A stretch of 64,000 nucleotides of DNA from Diploptera punctata (Eukaryota > Arthropoda > Insecta > Blattodea > Blaberidae), in assembly GCA_030220185.1 (NCBI GenBank), contig JASPKZ010003419.1, forward strand, positions 28,501 through 92,500, in the 5' to 3' direction. The position numbers were made by a program, and so were the translations under genes. The notes beneath the pieces were generated by a model. It was given only the letters and a program-made list of their open reading frames with translations. It was not told where the DNA came from and searched no databases. Positions 54,001 to 61,844 of the stretch are shown here, piece after piece (within the stretch, counting starts at the first letter, position 1; each line of letters opens with the position of its first letter).

Positions 54001-56426
54001 CTTTACCTCTTTACCCAACAATAACCCTCCTCCACACTTTGCGAAGAAAATGTAATTTTCATGTGTTGTGTCAAATTTTGTCGGTCGCGGGGATCTAGTG
54101 GTTACGTTCCTTGCTTCTAGTCCCGAGGGTCGTGGGTTCAAACCTGTCCGAGGACGACGGATTTTTTAAGATGGAAAAATCCAAGGAGAAAGTCCTCCGG
54201 AAGGGACTTTAAGCCGTGGGCCCCGAGTCTGAAGATTTTCAGCCTGGTAAAAGAACCACAAGCCTGAATAAAGAGGTCCCTGTGTAAAATTTAACTGACC
54301 TTCATCCATCCTAGTAGTACCTTAGTTGCCTACTACATATCTCATTGAGGCGATGTGCTAACCACATGTCTCTCGTTGACATCTGTAGGTAAATAATTAA
54401 CTAACTCACTGGCACTATCGAACCCGTACGGACATAAGCTCTCCACACACACCTATCCTGAGCTAGTGTTTTCCAGTCATCTCCTGCATATTCCACCTCC
54501 CTCAAATCATGGTTAATGTTATTCTCCCACCTCATTATTGTTCAACATGATTTTTGTCTCATGAGTACCAATAGTTGTACTTAATCCAGTTTTTTATCGT
54601 GTTTTCAAATATGTATTCGGAATTTCTCCATCACCCGCATTTTTTTATTTCAATTTCAATAATTTAAATAATTATTTTTTTAATAAACTTTTTTCATTAT
54701 TTGTCCATTGTAAAATAAAATCAAATGAGCTAACTCAGGAGATTTCAGCTATGGAAAATATATATCAAGGCAAATGGAAACCTAATATGCTGGCCGATTA
54801 TTGTTGGAACATCAAGACGGATGCTCCACAGGCGAAATATAGCAGAAAATCGTCATTTCTTATTTTCTAGGTGAGTCCGAATGTTCGAATATTGTGTAGT
54901 TACGAATGTAGAAAATATTAAAGTGTTTGAAATTATAAATTCCTGTCTCTCGGAAACCTTGCATGATGGAGAAAAACCGATATCATATTTGAATTCAGGA
55001 GAAAATGTACTATCAGAATAACATAGTTTATTTTTTGTTCCTCAGTGTTATTGGTCTACCAACTGGGCGTTTTCTCTCTTGTTTTCGTACAACAAGCTTC
55101 CATCCTCCTCTTTTATTTTCCATTTGTGCCACATGTCCTGCCCATTGTAGTATACTGTTCTTATATCTGGTTTCCTATAAAGATTATGTAGTCTTCTCCA
55201 TTCGCCTGTCTGTTCATCTCTCTTTGGTTCTACAATTTGCCTAAGAACTTTATTCTCAAATACTCGTAATGTCCTTTCCTCCCTTAAAGTAAGAGTCCAT
55301 GTTTCACAGCCATATAATATAACTGGTAGAATAATAGTTTTATATATTTTCAGTTTAACGTTTATAGAGAGATGAAGGAAATTTTGAGGAAGTGGTTGAA
55401 CACAAATACCTAGGAACAATAACCACAAACAGGAATGAGATGCACAAAGAAATTAAATATAGGCTCAATTCTGGAAATGCGTGTCATGCATTGCAGAGAC
55501 TCTTGACCATCTCTTGACGTCCCAACTCCTTTCAAAAAACCTTAAACTGAAAATATATAAAACTGTTATTCTACCAGTTATATTATATGGATGCGAAACA
55601 TGGACTCTTACTTTAAGGGAGGAAAGGAGATCACGAGTATTTGAGAATAAAGTAGGCCCTACTTAGGAAATTTTTTGGACGAAAGAGAGACGAACAGACA
55701 GGCGAATGGAGAAGAGTACATAACTGCGAACTACATAGTCTTTATAACAAGCCAGATATAATAAGAAGAGTTAAGTCTCGTAGACTGCGATGGGCAGGAC
55801 ATGTGGCACGTATGGGAAATGAAACTAAACATAGGCTCAATTCTGGAAATGCGAGTTATTATGTATTACAGGGACTGTTGTCAGAAAAAGATCTAAAAAA
55901 ACACGAATATAAGGTTTCAGATGCAGCGAGTATTTACCTACTATACATTATGTTCTAAAAGCAAAAAGTGTAGGAGTTCACCTGAAGTGAAAATTTAAAA
56001 ATCGCTCTAGCGGCCGTAATTTTCAATGTTTCACAACGAAATTAAGCATATCCTATTAAAATAAACCGAGGTATGTATTGTCCAAAAATCAGCGAAATCC
56101 GACAACTAGAAGTAGAAGTTTATCTGAAATCCGAAATTAAAAATTTACCAGCAAATCATGTTTGGTTCGTGGCAATACATATCATATGCTTTAATATCTA
56201 ATTTATTTAGGCGCAGCAGCTAGTTTCAAGTAATGACCAGTAGTTGACTCACCTTAGTTTCGAAAGTGGCTGCCTCTGTAGCGTAGCCATTGCAGGTGGA
56301 AGATGTCCGCGGCTTCTGGAACACAAGAGAGGTTGGAGTGAGTGCCTGTGCAGGAGGATGTGGTTGTGCTGACCACACACCACTTACCGCATGTCGGGTG
56401 AGAGTCCTGAAGCACGCTGAGAACAT
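38829..56426 (-). CDS. Pdha: Pyruvate dehydrogenase E1 alpha subunit gene, 6 coding exons
   Basis: Exons in transcript order are 56426-56253, 49504-49331, 46704-46486, 42160-41912, 40979-40731 and 39032-38829. Introns follow GT-AG and all junctions are phase 0. The first five exons give 355 residues; about 60 more are expected from the sixth, close to the usual length of about 390-400. The enzyme is the thiamine-diphosphate-dependent decarboxylase part of the mitochondrial pyruvate dehydrogenase complex and works as a heterotetramer with E1 beta. Visible are an N-terminal mitochondrial presequence, the ThDP motif from G214-D-G to N243-N, and the three serines matching the kinase sites: S312 in GHSMSDPG, S319 in DPGTSYR and S251 in GMGTSAER. 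The final exon contains frame-disrupting indels, so this is either a decayed end or base-level assembly error. Confidence 0.93.
39340..39425 (-). repeat. Decayed tRNA-like head
   Basis: 'tgtctagactagggtttgaa' and 'cactacctaggtctcc' preserve the S6-type layout with 'gaagagaaaaatttatg' before it. Confidence 0.5.
39710..39945 (-). repeat. tRNA-derived repeat, family S4, copy 1
   Basis: Head on minus at about 39749-39822 (B-box GGTTCGATTCC), body 'caattctttgcacatataca'. The same unit follows at 40304 beyond an S3 SINE. Confidence 0.7.
39953..40250 (+). repeat. tRNA-derived SINE, family S3, with ~12-bp TSD
   Basis: 'acttttataagc' occurs just before the head and again after the (TTTAC) tail at about 40248-40260. 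Head CACGCCGTAGCGTAGTGG...GGGTTCAAGTCCC; anticodon arm differs from known tRNAs. Confidence 0.85.
40304..40545 (-). repeat. tRNA-derived repeat, family S4, copy 2
   Basis: Over 90% like copy 1 by eye, with a 13-bp extra 'cacttaggtgtca' segment. The two copies may be a local duplication. Confidence 0.7.
40731..40979 (-). CDS. Pdha: E1 alpha coding exon 5 (phosphorylation loop)
   Basis: This 249-bp exon has acceptor ...tattgcag and donor GTACTG. It encodes [30 protein letters not shown], then [14 protein letters not shown] and LATSDELK. Serines of kinase sites 1 and 2 are present. The donor GTACTG is non-consensus after GT but fits the conserved ELK end. Confidence 0.95.
41060..41830 (+). mobile_element. 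LINE-A 3' fragment inside an E1 alpha intron
   Basis: The first 130 bp encode [20 protein letters not shown], an RT-tail from a second lineage. From 41190 LINE-A reads to its tail 'gatgtgccagtgagtaag' with several stops. Confidence 0.8.
41912..42160 (-). CDS. Pdha: E1 alpha coding exon 4 (ThDP-binding motif)
   Basis: This 249-bp exon has acceptor ...ttgtttag and donor GTAAGT. It carries [10 protein letters not shown], the ThDP/Mg motif [13 protein letters not shown] through [16 protein letters not shown], and RGDYVPGIW. The GDG and NN ends are intact. The Ser in GMGTSAER corresponds to kinase site 3 of vertebrate E1 alpha. Confidence 0.96.
42345..42520. mobile_element. PLE foldback, ~60-bp arms
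   Basis: 'ttatttttagtctgatcatc' and 'gatgatcagactaaaaataa' pair. Same subfamily as 19440. Confidence 0.82.
42420..42462 (+). ncRNA. Hammerhead-like motif, C3 mutated
   Basis: Core GUGACGA, U, stem II AAAACA/UGUUUU, GAA, stem III ACAUGU, cleavage base U. C3 to G without a matching G8 change should inactivate it. The twin at 19480 keeps C3. Confidence 0.5.
42518..42806 (-). repeat. tRNA-derived SINE, family S3
   Basis: Tail 'aaagtaaagtgatcccacta' at left, head at right (GGGACTTGAACCC on plus). 'gttcctatcttctta' appears at 42288 and 42806, an apparent duplication flanking the SINE plus PLE foldback. Confidence 0.8.
42830..43510 (-). mobile_element. LINE-B fragment with internal tandem repeat
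   Basis: Minus strand: [40 protein letters not shown]. Left and right parts also match LINE-B. A 38-bp unit is repeated four times at 43148-43299 within the coding part. Confidence 0.8.
43148..43299. repeat. 38-bp tandem repeat, four copies
   Basis: The unit starts agagccacacaatattgcag and recurs without visible change. It expanded after LINE insertion because one unit is normal LINE sequence. Confidence 0.95.
43515..44000. other. Unassigned intron sequence
   Basis: AT-rich, no long frame or recognised repeat. Confidence 0.3.
44005..44855 (+). mobile_element. LINE-A 3' region, best preserved copy
   Basis: Frames joined by small shifts read [90 protein letters not shown] and [17 protein letters not shown]. 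Tail 'cagtgagtaagtaagtaag'. A SINE S3 scrap is nested at 44083-44180. Confidence 0.9.
44083..44182 (+). repeat. S3 SINE 3' scrap nested in LINE-A
   Basis: 'tgccgattgtctagaaaaag' to '(tttac)n' is the S3 3' part; LINE-A reading resumes at 44183 without loss. Confidence 0.75.
44860..45690. other. Unassigned sequence, possible solo LTR
   Basis: 45170-45275 holds an inverted pair 'aatagactcgtg' / 'cacacgagtctatt'. 45300-45560 has a promoter-like 'cttataaggcaagg' and a polyadenylation-like 'aataaaataaaa'. An LTR is possible but no matching partner is in the window. Confidence 0.25.
45695..46310 (-). mobile_element. LINE-B fragment
   Basis: Minus strand: [40 protein letters not shown] and, further, an RT-tail similar to 5310-5795. 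Confidence 0.8.
46486..46704 (-). CDS. Pdha: E1 alpha coding exon 3
   Basis: This 219-bp exon has acceptor ...catgttacag and donor GTAAAC. It encodes [38 protein letters not shown] and [12 protein letters not shown]. These are the strongly conserved E1 alpha blocks around the active-site entrance. No frame damage is seen. Confidence 0.96.
46850..46906 (-). ncRNA. Hammerhead ribozyme-like motif, consensus core
   Basis: Stem I UGA/UCG, core CUGAAGA, U, stem II GGAAGUA/UACUUUU, GAA, stem III ACCGGU, cleavage base A. Confidence 0.68.
47215..47270 (+). ncRNA. Hammerhead ribozyme-like motif, consensus core
   Basis: Right-arm twin. Core CUGAAGA at 47222-47228, stem II AGAAGUA/UACUUUU, GAA, ACCGGU, A, UCG. 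Differs from the left arm by one base in stem II (G to A) without loss of pairing length. Confidence 0.68.
47440..47610. repeat. Interspersed repeat R-X
   Basis: Second copy of the repeat at 15760 ('agtcagcatagaacatatat'). Confidence 0.55.
47615..48235. other. Unassigned intron sequence
   Basis: AT-rich, contains an A run at 47909; no long frame. Confidence 0.3.
48240..48625. repeat. Interspersed repeat R-Y
   Basis: Left edge has an inverted pair 'gataaattcac' / 'gtgaatttatc'. The rest matches 17360-17600. Confidence 0.55.
48630..49130 (+). mobile_element. Repeat family Z, copy 1, with conserved short peptide
   Basis: Shares about 480 bp with 54540-55045. A plus frame ends [40 protein letters not shown] and a stop at 48961. 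The copy at 54.7 kb keeps the same peptide despite base differences, suggesting a coding element. Family not recognised. Confidence 0.6.
49331..49504 (-). CDS. Pdha: E1 alpha coding exon 2
   Basis: This 174-bp, phase 0-0 exon has acceptor ...gtgtgtag and donor GTAACT. It encodes [11 protein letters not shown], a Thr/Val-rich strand, [12 protein letters not shown] and [12 protein letters not shown], all conserved E1 alpha landmarks (RGFCHL...GQEA). It joins the next exon as GQ-EACAVG. Confidence 0.95.
49558..50005 (+). mobile_element. LINE fragments (LINE-A then another lineage)
   Basis: 49560-49735 reads [16 protein letters not shown] LINE-A. 49740-50000 reads [16 protein letters not shown] and [20 protein letters not shown], another non-LTR ending. 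Confidence 0.75.
50186..50257 (+). repeat. tRNA-like head, family S6
   Basis: CTCTGGTAGCTCAGTTGG...GGTTCAAGTCCCGG, close to the copy at 14606, with the 'gccaccatttgcaaagatag' body before it. Confidence 0.65.
50278..50410 (+). mobile_element. LINE-A scrap
   Basis: 'aaacataggctcaattctgg' and 'tcaagaaaagttggactgaa' match LINE-A with frameshifts. Confidence 0.65.
50645..51600 (-). mobile_element. CR1/L2-like LINE 3' end, split by a hammerhead-bearing insert
   Basis: Minus strand at 51168-51581 encodes [39 protein letters not shown] and [13 protein letters not shown], the usual C-terminus. The 3' end 'ggtggctttctcttccactc' is at 50670. Confidence 0.8.
50833..50874 (+). ncRNA. Hammerhead ribozyme, intact consensus core
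   Basis: Core CUGAAGA (50837-50843), A, stem II GGUAC/GUACC, GAA (50858-50860), stem III ACAGCUGU (50861-50868, perfect palindrome), cleavage base C (50869) as GUC. Stem I next to the core is only two pairs. It is not in a foldback, unlike most others. Confidence 0.7.
51610..52030. mobile_element. Family T transposon left part, copy 2
   Basis: TTAA at 51606-51609 followed by GGGAGGTGATGGGTGAAA. About 95% like 33906-34330 by eye. Truncated at 52030 where a SINE starts. Confidence 0.7.
52030..52262 (-). repeat. tRNA-derived SINE, family S7
   Basis: Head on minus near 52188-52262 (GGTCCCAGATTCGATTCCC), body 'cttaacctaaacttaaccta'. A plus copy is at 60120. Confidence 0.7.
52263..54075. other. 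Mostly single-copy-looking intron sequence
   Basis: No transposon match for about 1.8 kb. Contains a plus-strand start-plus-donor at 52724 and a short direct repeat 'gcctaggaaaaaaaaccca' / 'gcctaagaaaaaaaaccca' near 53425. A 69-codon plus frame at 53815 matches nothing I know. Confidence 0.4.
52724..52740 (+). other. Possible short first exon on the plus strand inside an E1 alpha intron
   Basis: An ATG followed by five codons (MVAIAG split) runs straight into GTAAGTAC, a strong splice donor. The preceding ~120 bp contain no recognised repeat. It could be the first coding exon of an unseen nested gene or chance. No downstream exon was recognised. Confidence 0.2.
54081..54396 (+). repeat. tRNA-derived SINE, family S2
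   Basis: Head GGTCGCGGGGATCTAGTGG...GGGTTCAAACC, body 'gtcctccggaagggacttta', 3' end 'tgacatctgtaggtaaataa'. Confidence 0.82.
54398..55370 (-). mobile_element. LINE-A 3' fragment split by repeat Z
   Basis: 54398-54540 and 55045-55370 are continuous LINE-A sequence; repeat Z sits between, with 'ttattg' on both sides. The minus frame at right reads [20 protein letters not shown]. Confidence 0.82.
54542..55043 (+). mobile_element. Repeat family Z, copy 2, inserted in LINE-A
   Basis: Clean insertion of about 500 bp flanked by 'ttattg'. Encodes [20 protein letters not shown] then [17 protein letters not shown] ending in a stop near 54870, parallel to copy 1. Confidence 0.65.
55365..55890 (+). 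mobile_element. LINE-A fragments, plus orientation
   Basis: Head-to-head with the previous minus fragment: [20 protein letters not shown], then [16 protein letters not shown], then a repeated earlier part 'aggctcaattctggaaatgc'. Probable twin-priming product with a further scrap. Confidence 0.78.
55960..56160. repeat. Interspersed repeat R-W, inverse copy
   Basis: Matches 13440-13620 in reverse ('gtaggagttcacctgaagtg'). Confidence 0.55.
56253..56426 (-). CDS. Pdha: E1 alpha coding exon 1 (mitochondrial presequence)
   Basis: This 174-bp exon runs from the ATG at 56424-56426 to a GTGAGT donor. It encodes [16 protein letters not shown], rich in Arg and hydroxylated residues with no acidic residues near the N-terminus, as expected of a matrix-targeting signal, and ends [10 protein letters not shown], which aligns with the start of mature E1 alpha (DATFEIK in vertebrates). 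A GTG codon four codons upstream is in frame, but the ATG is the sensible start. Confidence 0.88.
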
Positions 56427-56659
56427 GTTGTACCTCACACAGCTGATCTCCCTCTGTGGGTTTATTTATATCTTCAGCACAGACAAGAATACACTCTGCG
56501 GGTCCACTCACTGCTGCCAACTACTCTACTAAATTACTAATACAATTACACGATCAAACGGGCGTAGAAACAATCCAAGAGTATATGCATTATAGGCCTA
56601 TATCGTAATATAATAGATATCTTTTTGATCAAATTTTTATTTAGTGTTTAATATTAGAG

Positions 56660-56775
56660 TTAATTGTGATTGTTATATTCTGATGTAACATATGTTTGTC
56701 CTGGTGAGTGGAAGAGAAGGCCACATGGTCTTAACTCCACCAGGCTAAATAAATCTAAATCTAAACGCATGGTTC
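56660..56775 (+). mobile_element. CR1/L2-like LINE 3' end
   Basis: 'gtcctggtgagtggaagaga' to '(aaatct)n', as at 25320. Confidence 0.55.
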
Positions 56776-56894
56776 TTAAATTTTTTAATACATGTGAAGA
56801 CCCACTCGTGGCATCGCTGGGGACCTGTGAACAGCCAACAACTAACACAAGCGTCCAAAATGGATCATAGACAACACTTGACCGGTGAAACTGA

Positions 56895-56935
56895 TAGCAC
56901 GCGCACGCGCACACGCACACACACACACATATACA
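56895..56935. repeat. CA/CG microsatellite
   Basis: (CGCA) then (CA) run of about 40 bp. Confidence 0.85.
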
Positions 56936-57335
56936 GAAATACATTATACAATTATGGCAGTACCTATTATTACTTATGGATCCGAAACATGGACAGTGAC
57001 AACACAACAATCTGCCAGAATACAAGCTGCTGAAATGAAATTCCTCAGACCAATAGCAGGATATCAAAGAACAGACAAAAAAACACAACACAGAAATAAG
57101 ACAACAACTAAAAGTAGAGGAATTAAACACAACAATAGAGAAATACAGAACGAACTGGAAAGAACACTTGGCAAGGATGACTGAGAATAGAATACCAAAA
57201 GCAGCATACAGCTATTCACCACGAGGAAGAAGAAGTTTGGGAAGACCAAAGAAAATATGGAAAGAGCAGCAATTTGGAGCCGGAACAGGCTAGTAAATAA
57301 GCCTAAACCGTGAAGAAGAAGAAGACAATTACACA
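56935..57335 (+). mobile_element. LINE-B 3' fragment
   Basis: Encodes YNYGSTYYYLW/TYGSETWTVTTQQSAR, AAEMKFLRPIAGYQRTDKK, then KYRTNWKEHLARMTE-like and GRRSLGRPKKIWKEQQFGA. Confidence 0.85.
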
Positions 57336-57379
57336 ATTATAATTACAACATTGGCATATAATGTGTATCAATAAAATAT

Positions 57380-58155
57380 CTTACTTACTCACTGGCACTA
57401 TCGAACACGTAGGTTCATGGCCGCGCGGACATAAGCTCTCCATACATCCCTATCCTGAGTTGAGCCTTTGGCATGGGTTCCTTGAAGTAGTCCCCGCCCG
57501 GAGAACCGAATGGGGGACTATTTGAACTCTGTAAAATTTTACCCTAGTAGAACCCATGTCCGCATTTTTTTTTTGCGAATGCCCCAGGTTGTCTTCGACA
57601 TTCCTGGTGTTCTCTCCTGGCATAGCGTACTTGTAACCCACTTCTAAGGTTGGGGCGCCTGGAAGGCGGGGAAACGTTGCCGTGATGATATGATTGGTGA
57701 TGATGATGATAGTGGTGCGCCGGGAGAGTCCCTAATCCTAAACTTAACCTAAGATGAATATGAATGATGATGATTGCGATGGCCATATGATTTCGGGGAC
57801 TGTTTGGGCCTTAAAGTTTTCCTGACATTTGTCTTACAGGCGAGGAAAAACCCCGATAAAAACCTCACCCAGAAAAACTGTCCCGACCGGGGATCGAACC
57901 CGGGCCCGCTGCGTGACAAGGCAGCACGCTACCTCGAGACCACAGCGGTGGACTGTCCGCATTTCTTGACGGTTGTATTTTTATGGTGAAAGATCGTCAC
58001 TCTTTCGACCAAGGTACTTTTTTCGTTTGGCTTATCACCTTCGACCAGTCCGGCATGGGTAACCCTATCGGCAGCAATGCTACCGCCGGCATAGCTCTCA
58101 GGATCATTTAAGCACGCAAGCCACTCCACCACGACAAGGTAAAGATACCATGCAG
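57380..58155 (-). mobile_element. LINE-A derivative (5' region joined to 3' end) with nested SINE
   Basis: 57380-57465 is the LINE-A 3' end and joins at 'ttggcatgggttccttgaag' to the conserved 5' segment, which resumes after the SINE at 57955 as CLNDPESYAGGSIAADRVTH. Same overall design as 38085-38500. Confidence 0.78.
57567..57956 (-). repeat. tRNA-Asp-like SINE, family S1, full length with 11-bp TSD
   Basis: tgtccgcattt occurs at both borders. T run at the left (poly-A on minus) and head CCACCGCTGTGGTCTCGAGG at the right. Confidence 0.9.
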
Positions 58156-58159
58156 GGAA

Positions 58160-58660
58160 TAAAATATGTTAATACAACAAATTAAAAACCAATCCTATTG
58201 CTACAGGTTGATCCCACCAGTTCCAGAGAAACTGACATCACCAGACAACTACAGAGAGGACAGCAACAACAATTGAAGAGTAAAAATTAAAAAAATGCAA
58301 GTTACCATAATTGTATGACTAATTGTAATAACCTCACATTATATTTAAATAAAGAGAAGCCTGGATGCCCTCCCAATATAGAGTCATCCGAAAGTCAAAC
58401 TTGGCAAGATCCCGCGTGATCGACTATTCCGATTGAGGTTTTAAGCGGTTTCCCTCAACCCAAAGAGCAAATGCTGGAATAAAACCCCTAACGGTCCGCT
58501 TTCGGCTTCACTCTGCTACCATCTGTCATAAACTTCAAATTTAAATTACAAATTTAAACCGGGGCTAATGTATTTTACAGAAACCCGGGGTTCTACATAT
58601 AAAGGAGAACCAAAACGGATCGCTCACCGCCAACACTTGAGTCATGACCGCAGAGCTTAC
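58160..58660. other. Unassigned sequence
   Basis: 'aatttaaattacaaatttaa' and 'agaaacccggggttctacat' are short inverted words. No frame or repeat recognised. Confidence 0.3.
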
Positions 58661-58661
58661 C

Positions 58662-58662
<1 letters not shown>

Positions 58663-58738
<76 letters not shown>

Positions 58739-58905
58739 CCTATCAATCATTCAATCAACCTATCAATCAATCAATAAATAAATGAATGAATGAATGAATC
58801 AATCAATCAACCTATTAATCAATCAACCTATCAATCAATCAACCTATCAATCAATCAATCAATCAATCAACCTATCAATCAATCAATCAATCTATCTATC
58901 TAACC
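58663..58905. repeat. (AATC)n microsatellite
   Basis: About 240 bp of AATC/CTAT variants. It happens to be open in one frame (INQS repeats) but is not a gene. Confidence 0.95.
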
Positions 58906-58916
58906 ACTACAATTAG

Positions 58917-58977
58917 TAGTAATAATAATAATAATAATAATAGTAATAATAATAGTAATAATAATAGTAGTAGTAAC

Positions 58978-59025
<48 letters not shown>
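58917..59025. repeat. (TAA/TAG)n microsatellite
   Basis: Compound trinucleotide array bordering a LINE-B fragment. Confidence 0.95.
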
Positions 59026-59027
<2 letters not shown>

Positions 59028-59029
59028 AG

Positions 59030-59545
59030 ACGAATGTCTAGAACAAGTTCAACATTTCAACTATTTAGATTGTGAAATATCTTATCAAAGTGAAAAAGAT
59101 ATGAACAAGAAAAATCACCAAATTTACACAAATCTTAGGAATAATAAATAATACATTAAAAGCTAAATTAGTACAAAAATCCACAATAATAAAAAAATAT
59201 AATATTTTAACATTGCTCTCCCTTTTATATGGAAGTGAGATTTGTACATTAAGAAAAAGAGACAGGAACAGAATCAAAGCAACGGAAATGAAATTTCTCA
59301 GAAGGACAGCAGGATGCACTCTTTTAGATCGAAAAAATAATGAAGACATTTTACAACAATTGGAAGTAGAATCAGTAGAAGAAAAACTCAACACATATAA
59401 ATTAAACTGGCTACACCGTATAAAAGGAATGGATAATTCAAGAATCCCAAAAATGATGATGTAATATAAAGCCAAAGGACCAGGAAGACCTCTTAAAAGA
59501 CTGCTAGATGGGACCGAAACAGGTCTACAAAGGCTCAATTTATGA
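59030..59545 (+). mobile_element. LINE-B 3' fragment
   Basis: Encodes ECLEQVQHFNYLDCEISYQS-like, SLLYGSEICTLRKRDRNRIK, EMKFLRRTAGCTLLDRKNNE and TYKLNWLHRIKGMDNSRIP. Confidence 0.86.
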
Positions 59546-59910
59546 CGGATGATGACAATGAGAGACATACAGGTGAATGGAGAAGACTACATAACAATGA
59601 GCTATATGATCTTTACAGGGAATCAGATAAAACAAGAACTGTTAAGTTTCGTAGACTGCGATGGACTGGACATGTTGTACGAACGGGGAACGAAAGACGG
59701 GCATGGAAGCTTACTTGTAGGAAAACGAGAACGAAAACGCCCAGTTGGTAGACCAAGAATTGGGTGGGAAAATAACATTAACAATGATTTGAGAGAAATA
59801 GATTATACAGGGGATGATTGGAAACATTATGGATGTATGGAGAGCTTATGTCCGCTCGGTCATGAGTCTATGGGTTCGATAGTGCCAGTGAGTTAGTTAG
59901 TTAGACGGGC
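59545..59910 (+). mobile_element. LINE-A 3' fragment fused to LINE-B
   Basis: Joined directly to LINE-B at about 59545. Reads [40 protein letters not shown], then RPRIGWENNINNDLREIDYT and tail 'cagtgagttagttag'. Confidence 0.86.
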
Positions 59911-60117
59911 ACGGTTGGCGAAATTAAGAATTTGGGGGAAAATGTTTGAAGATGCAACAAGGAATGTCATATGAGTAGGGGTGTATAATTTCAGGAGGCC
60001 GTGGAAATCTAAACAAGTCGATCGAAATCACGTTTTTGCTCTTCACAGTTCGTTTCCATGGCAACGCGACTTAACTGCTATTTAATGAAATATCACACAG
60101 TTCTCTCTGTTTCAATA

Positions 60118-60345
60118 ATTTAACCTCACGGGCCAGTGGTCAACGTTTCTGACTACAGTTATGAGATCCCGGGTTCGATTCTCATTCAGACCATAATATT
60201 TTTTTTCTGTGGTTGCCCATGGTCGAACATTTAGGTTAAGTTTAGGTTAAGAACTCTCCTGGCACTTCATTATCATTTATCACCCATCATATCATCCGGG
60301 TAACGTAACTTCGCCTTCTAGAGGGTTACAATTCCACCAATGCCA
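60118..60345 (+). repeat. tRNA-derived SINE, family S7
   Basis: Head CCTCACGGGCCAGTGG...GGGTTCGATTCTC, body 'ttaggttaagtttaggttaa', same as 52030 reversed. Confidence 0.75.
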
Positions 60346-60479
60346 GGGGAGAAAACCAGAAATGTTATAAAAGATAATCTGGTGGCATTACACAAAAAAA
60401 GTGTAGGCCTGTAGAGGTCCTATAGTATCAGTAGTCAATATCATATCTTTATATATAACTAAGGCTAGGATATTTATGT

Positions 60480-61205
60480 AATACTAGCTAATATCCGGCG
60501 TGCATTGCTACGCCTAAATAAATGAAAATGTGTTTTTACGTTTAGTTGAATAAGAAAAAGGAAAAATAATTATAAATTTATATTGTTATTATTTTTAGGT
60601 ACTTCATGATCTCAATAGATAACATTTATTTACTAGTACATTTTTGTTATGAGGAGAATGTATGCTCTATGCTGACTCACCTGTAAATTCTGCTGTAATT
60701 TTCACCACATCCTTAATGGCTAATGTAGGATATTTCTCACTAAACTTGAAAATATTCAAAATAATTTATTTCTCTTAGCTTTTCAAAAGATTTGCTTTCC
60801 AATGTTCATGAAATTCAACAGAAATTTTGAAACAATCGATAATCCAACGTATTCTTCATTGCGCGTGCGTAAGAATAAAACAAAATGCTTACCGTATTTA
60901 ATGTACTATAATTGTAAATATATATTTTAAGATTCTCCCATATAACTCACTAGCTAATACCCGGCGTGCGTTGCTACGCCCAAATAAATGAAAATGTGTT
61001 TTATGTTTAGTTGAATAAGTAAAAAGGAAAATAATTATATTTTTATATAGTAATTATTTTTAAGATATCCCGTGTTGATTACCCGGCGTTGCCCAGGAAT
61101 CTACTTATCCCGATCTTCATGGCATTAATGAGCTCAAAGATAAAAATGGTTACTGTGAGTTATCCGTAAAATACGTACATATGCTGTCGGGGGACAGACA
61201 AACAA
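60480..61205. repeat. Two tandem R-H repeat ends, possibly Helitron
   Basis: Starts CTAGCTAATATCCGGCGTGC at 60485 and CTAGCTAATACCCGGCGTGC at 60953. In reverse each ends with a GGCGT/ACGCC hairpin then CTAG followed by T, as Helitrons do. R-X material (60650-60760) lies between. Confidence 0.45.
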
Positions 61206-61229
61206 ACAGACAGACAGAGACATACATAC

Positions 61230-61235
<6 letters not shown>

Positions 61236-61278
<43 letters not shown>
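61236..61278. repeat. (TA)n microsatellite
   Basis: Uninterrupted TA run directly before the tRNA-like foldback. Confidence 0.9.
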
Positions 61279-61280
<2 letters not shown>

Positions 61281-61298
61281 ATGAAAATAAAAATGAAT

Positions 61299-61372
61299 GC
61301 TTGAGTCGGGATTTGAACCCGAGTCTCTAAACTCTGTACGTTTAGTGCTTTAACGACCTGAGCTACCCAAGT
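61299..61372 (-). repeat. tRNA-like head (left arm)
   Basis: Reverse reads TACTTGGGTAGCTCAGGTCG...GGGTTCAAATCCC. Mirror of 61697-61770 with a few changes in the D-arm. Confidence 0.6.
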
Positions 61373-61696
61373 ATTCCAACACAAACAATCATTTTTCTTA
61401 TAGGCCTATATGTAGTATTCTCAATTGACACATGAGGTAGCGGAAATTTGTTCCAACTGACATCTAGTGGCTAACATAACAGTTAAGCAAATATTTAAAG
61501 AGAATATTTACTTTATTGCAGAAACGCTTGTAAATTTAGATGTTATAACTATATTTTATATTAAAGTAAATATTCTCTTTAAAAATTTGCTTAACTGTTG
61601 TTAGCCACTAGATGTCAGTAGGAACGACTTCTCGCTACCTCTTGTGTGAATTGAGAATACTACATATATAAGAAAAATGTATGCTTGTGTTGGAAT

Positions 61697-61770
61697 ACTT
61701 GAGTGGCTAAGTTGGTTAGAGCGCTAAATGTACAGAGTTTAGAGACTCGGGTTCAAATCCCGACTCAAGC
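61697..61770 (+). repeat. tRNA-like head (right arm)
   Basis: TACTTGAGTGGCTAAGTTGG...GGGTTCAAATCCCGA with GTA in the anticodon position (loop TGTACAG). The acceptor stem pairs well, but the copy lies in a repeat arm. Confidence 0.6.
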
Positions 61771-61844
61771 ATTTATTTTTAATATCATATATAGATAGAT
61801 CATCCGTTGATTAATGTTTTTGACATCGTCCGATTCCTAATAGC

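Larger units (their letters stand above)
61285..61795. repeat. ~500-bp foldback with tRNA-like heads at both ends
   Basis: Arms of about 230 bp pair: tRNA-like heads outside, then 'gtagtattctcaatt', 'cactagatgtca' and 'aaagtaaatattctcttt'. The loop is about 45 bp. This is the cleanest of the tRNA-like foldbacks. Confidence 0.88.

Noticed and set aside
58568..58905. A coding frame of INQS repeats
   Set aside because: It is simply an (AATC)n microsatellite read in one frame.
60480..61205. A confident Helitron
   Set aside because: The hairpin and CTAG-T ends fit, but no 5' end, A-T insertion site check or Rep/helicase frame could be established by eye.
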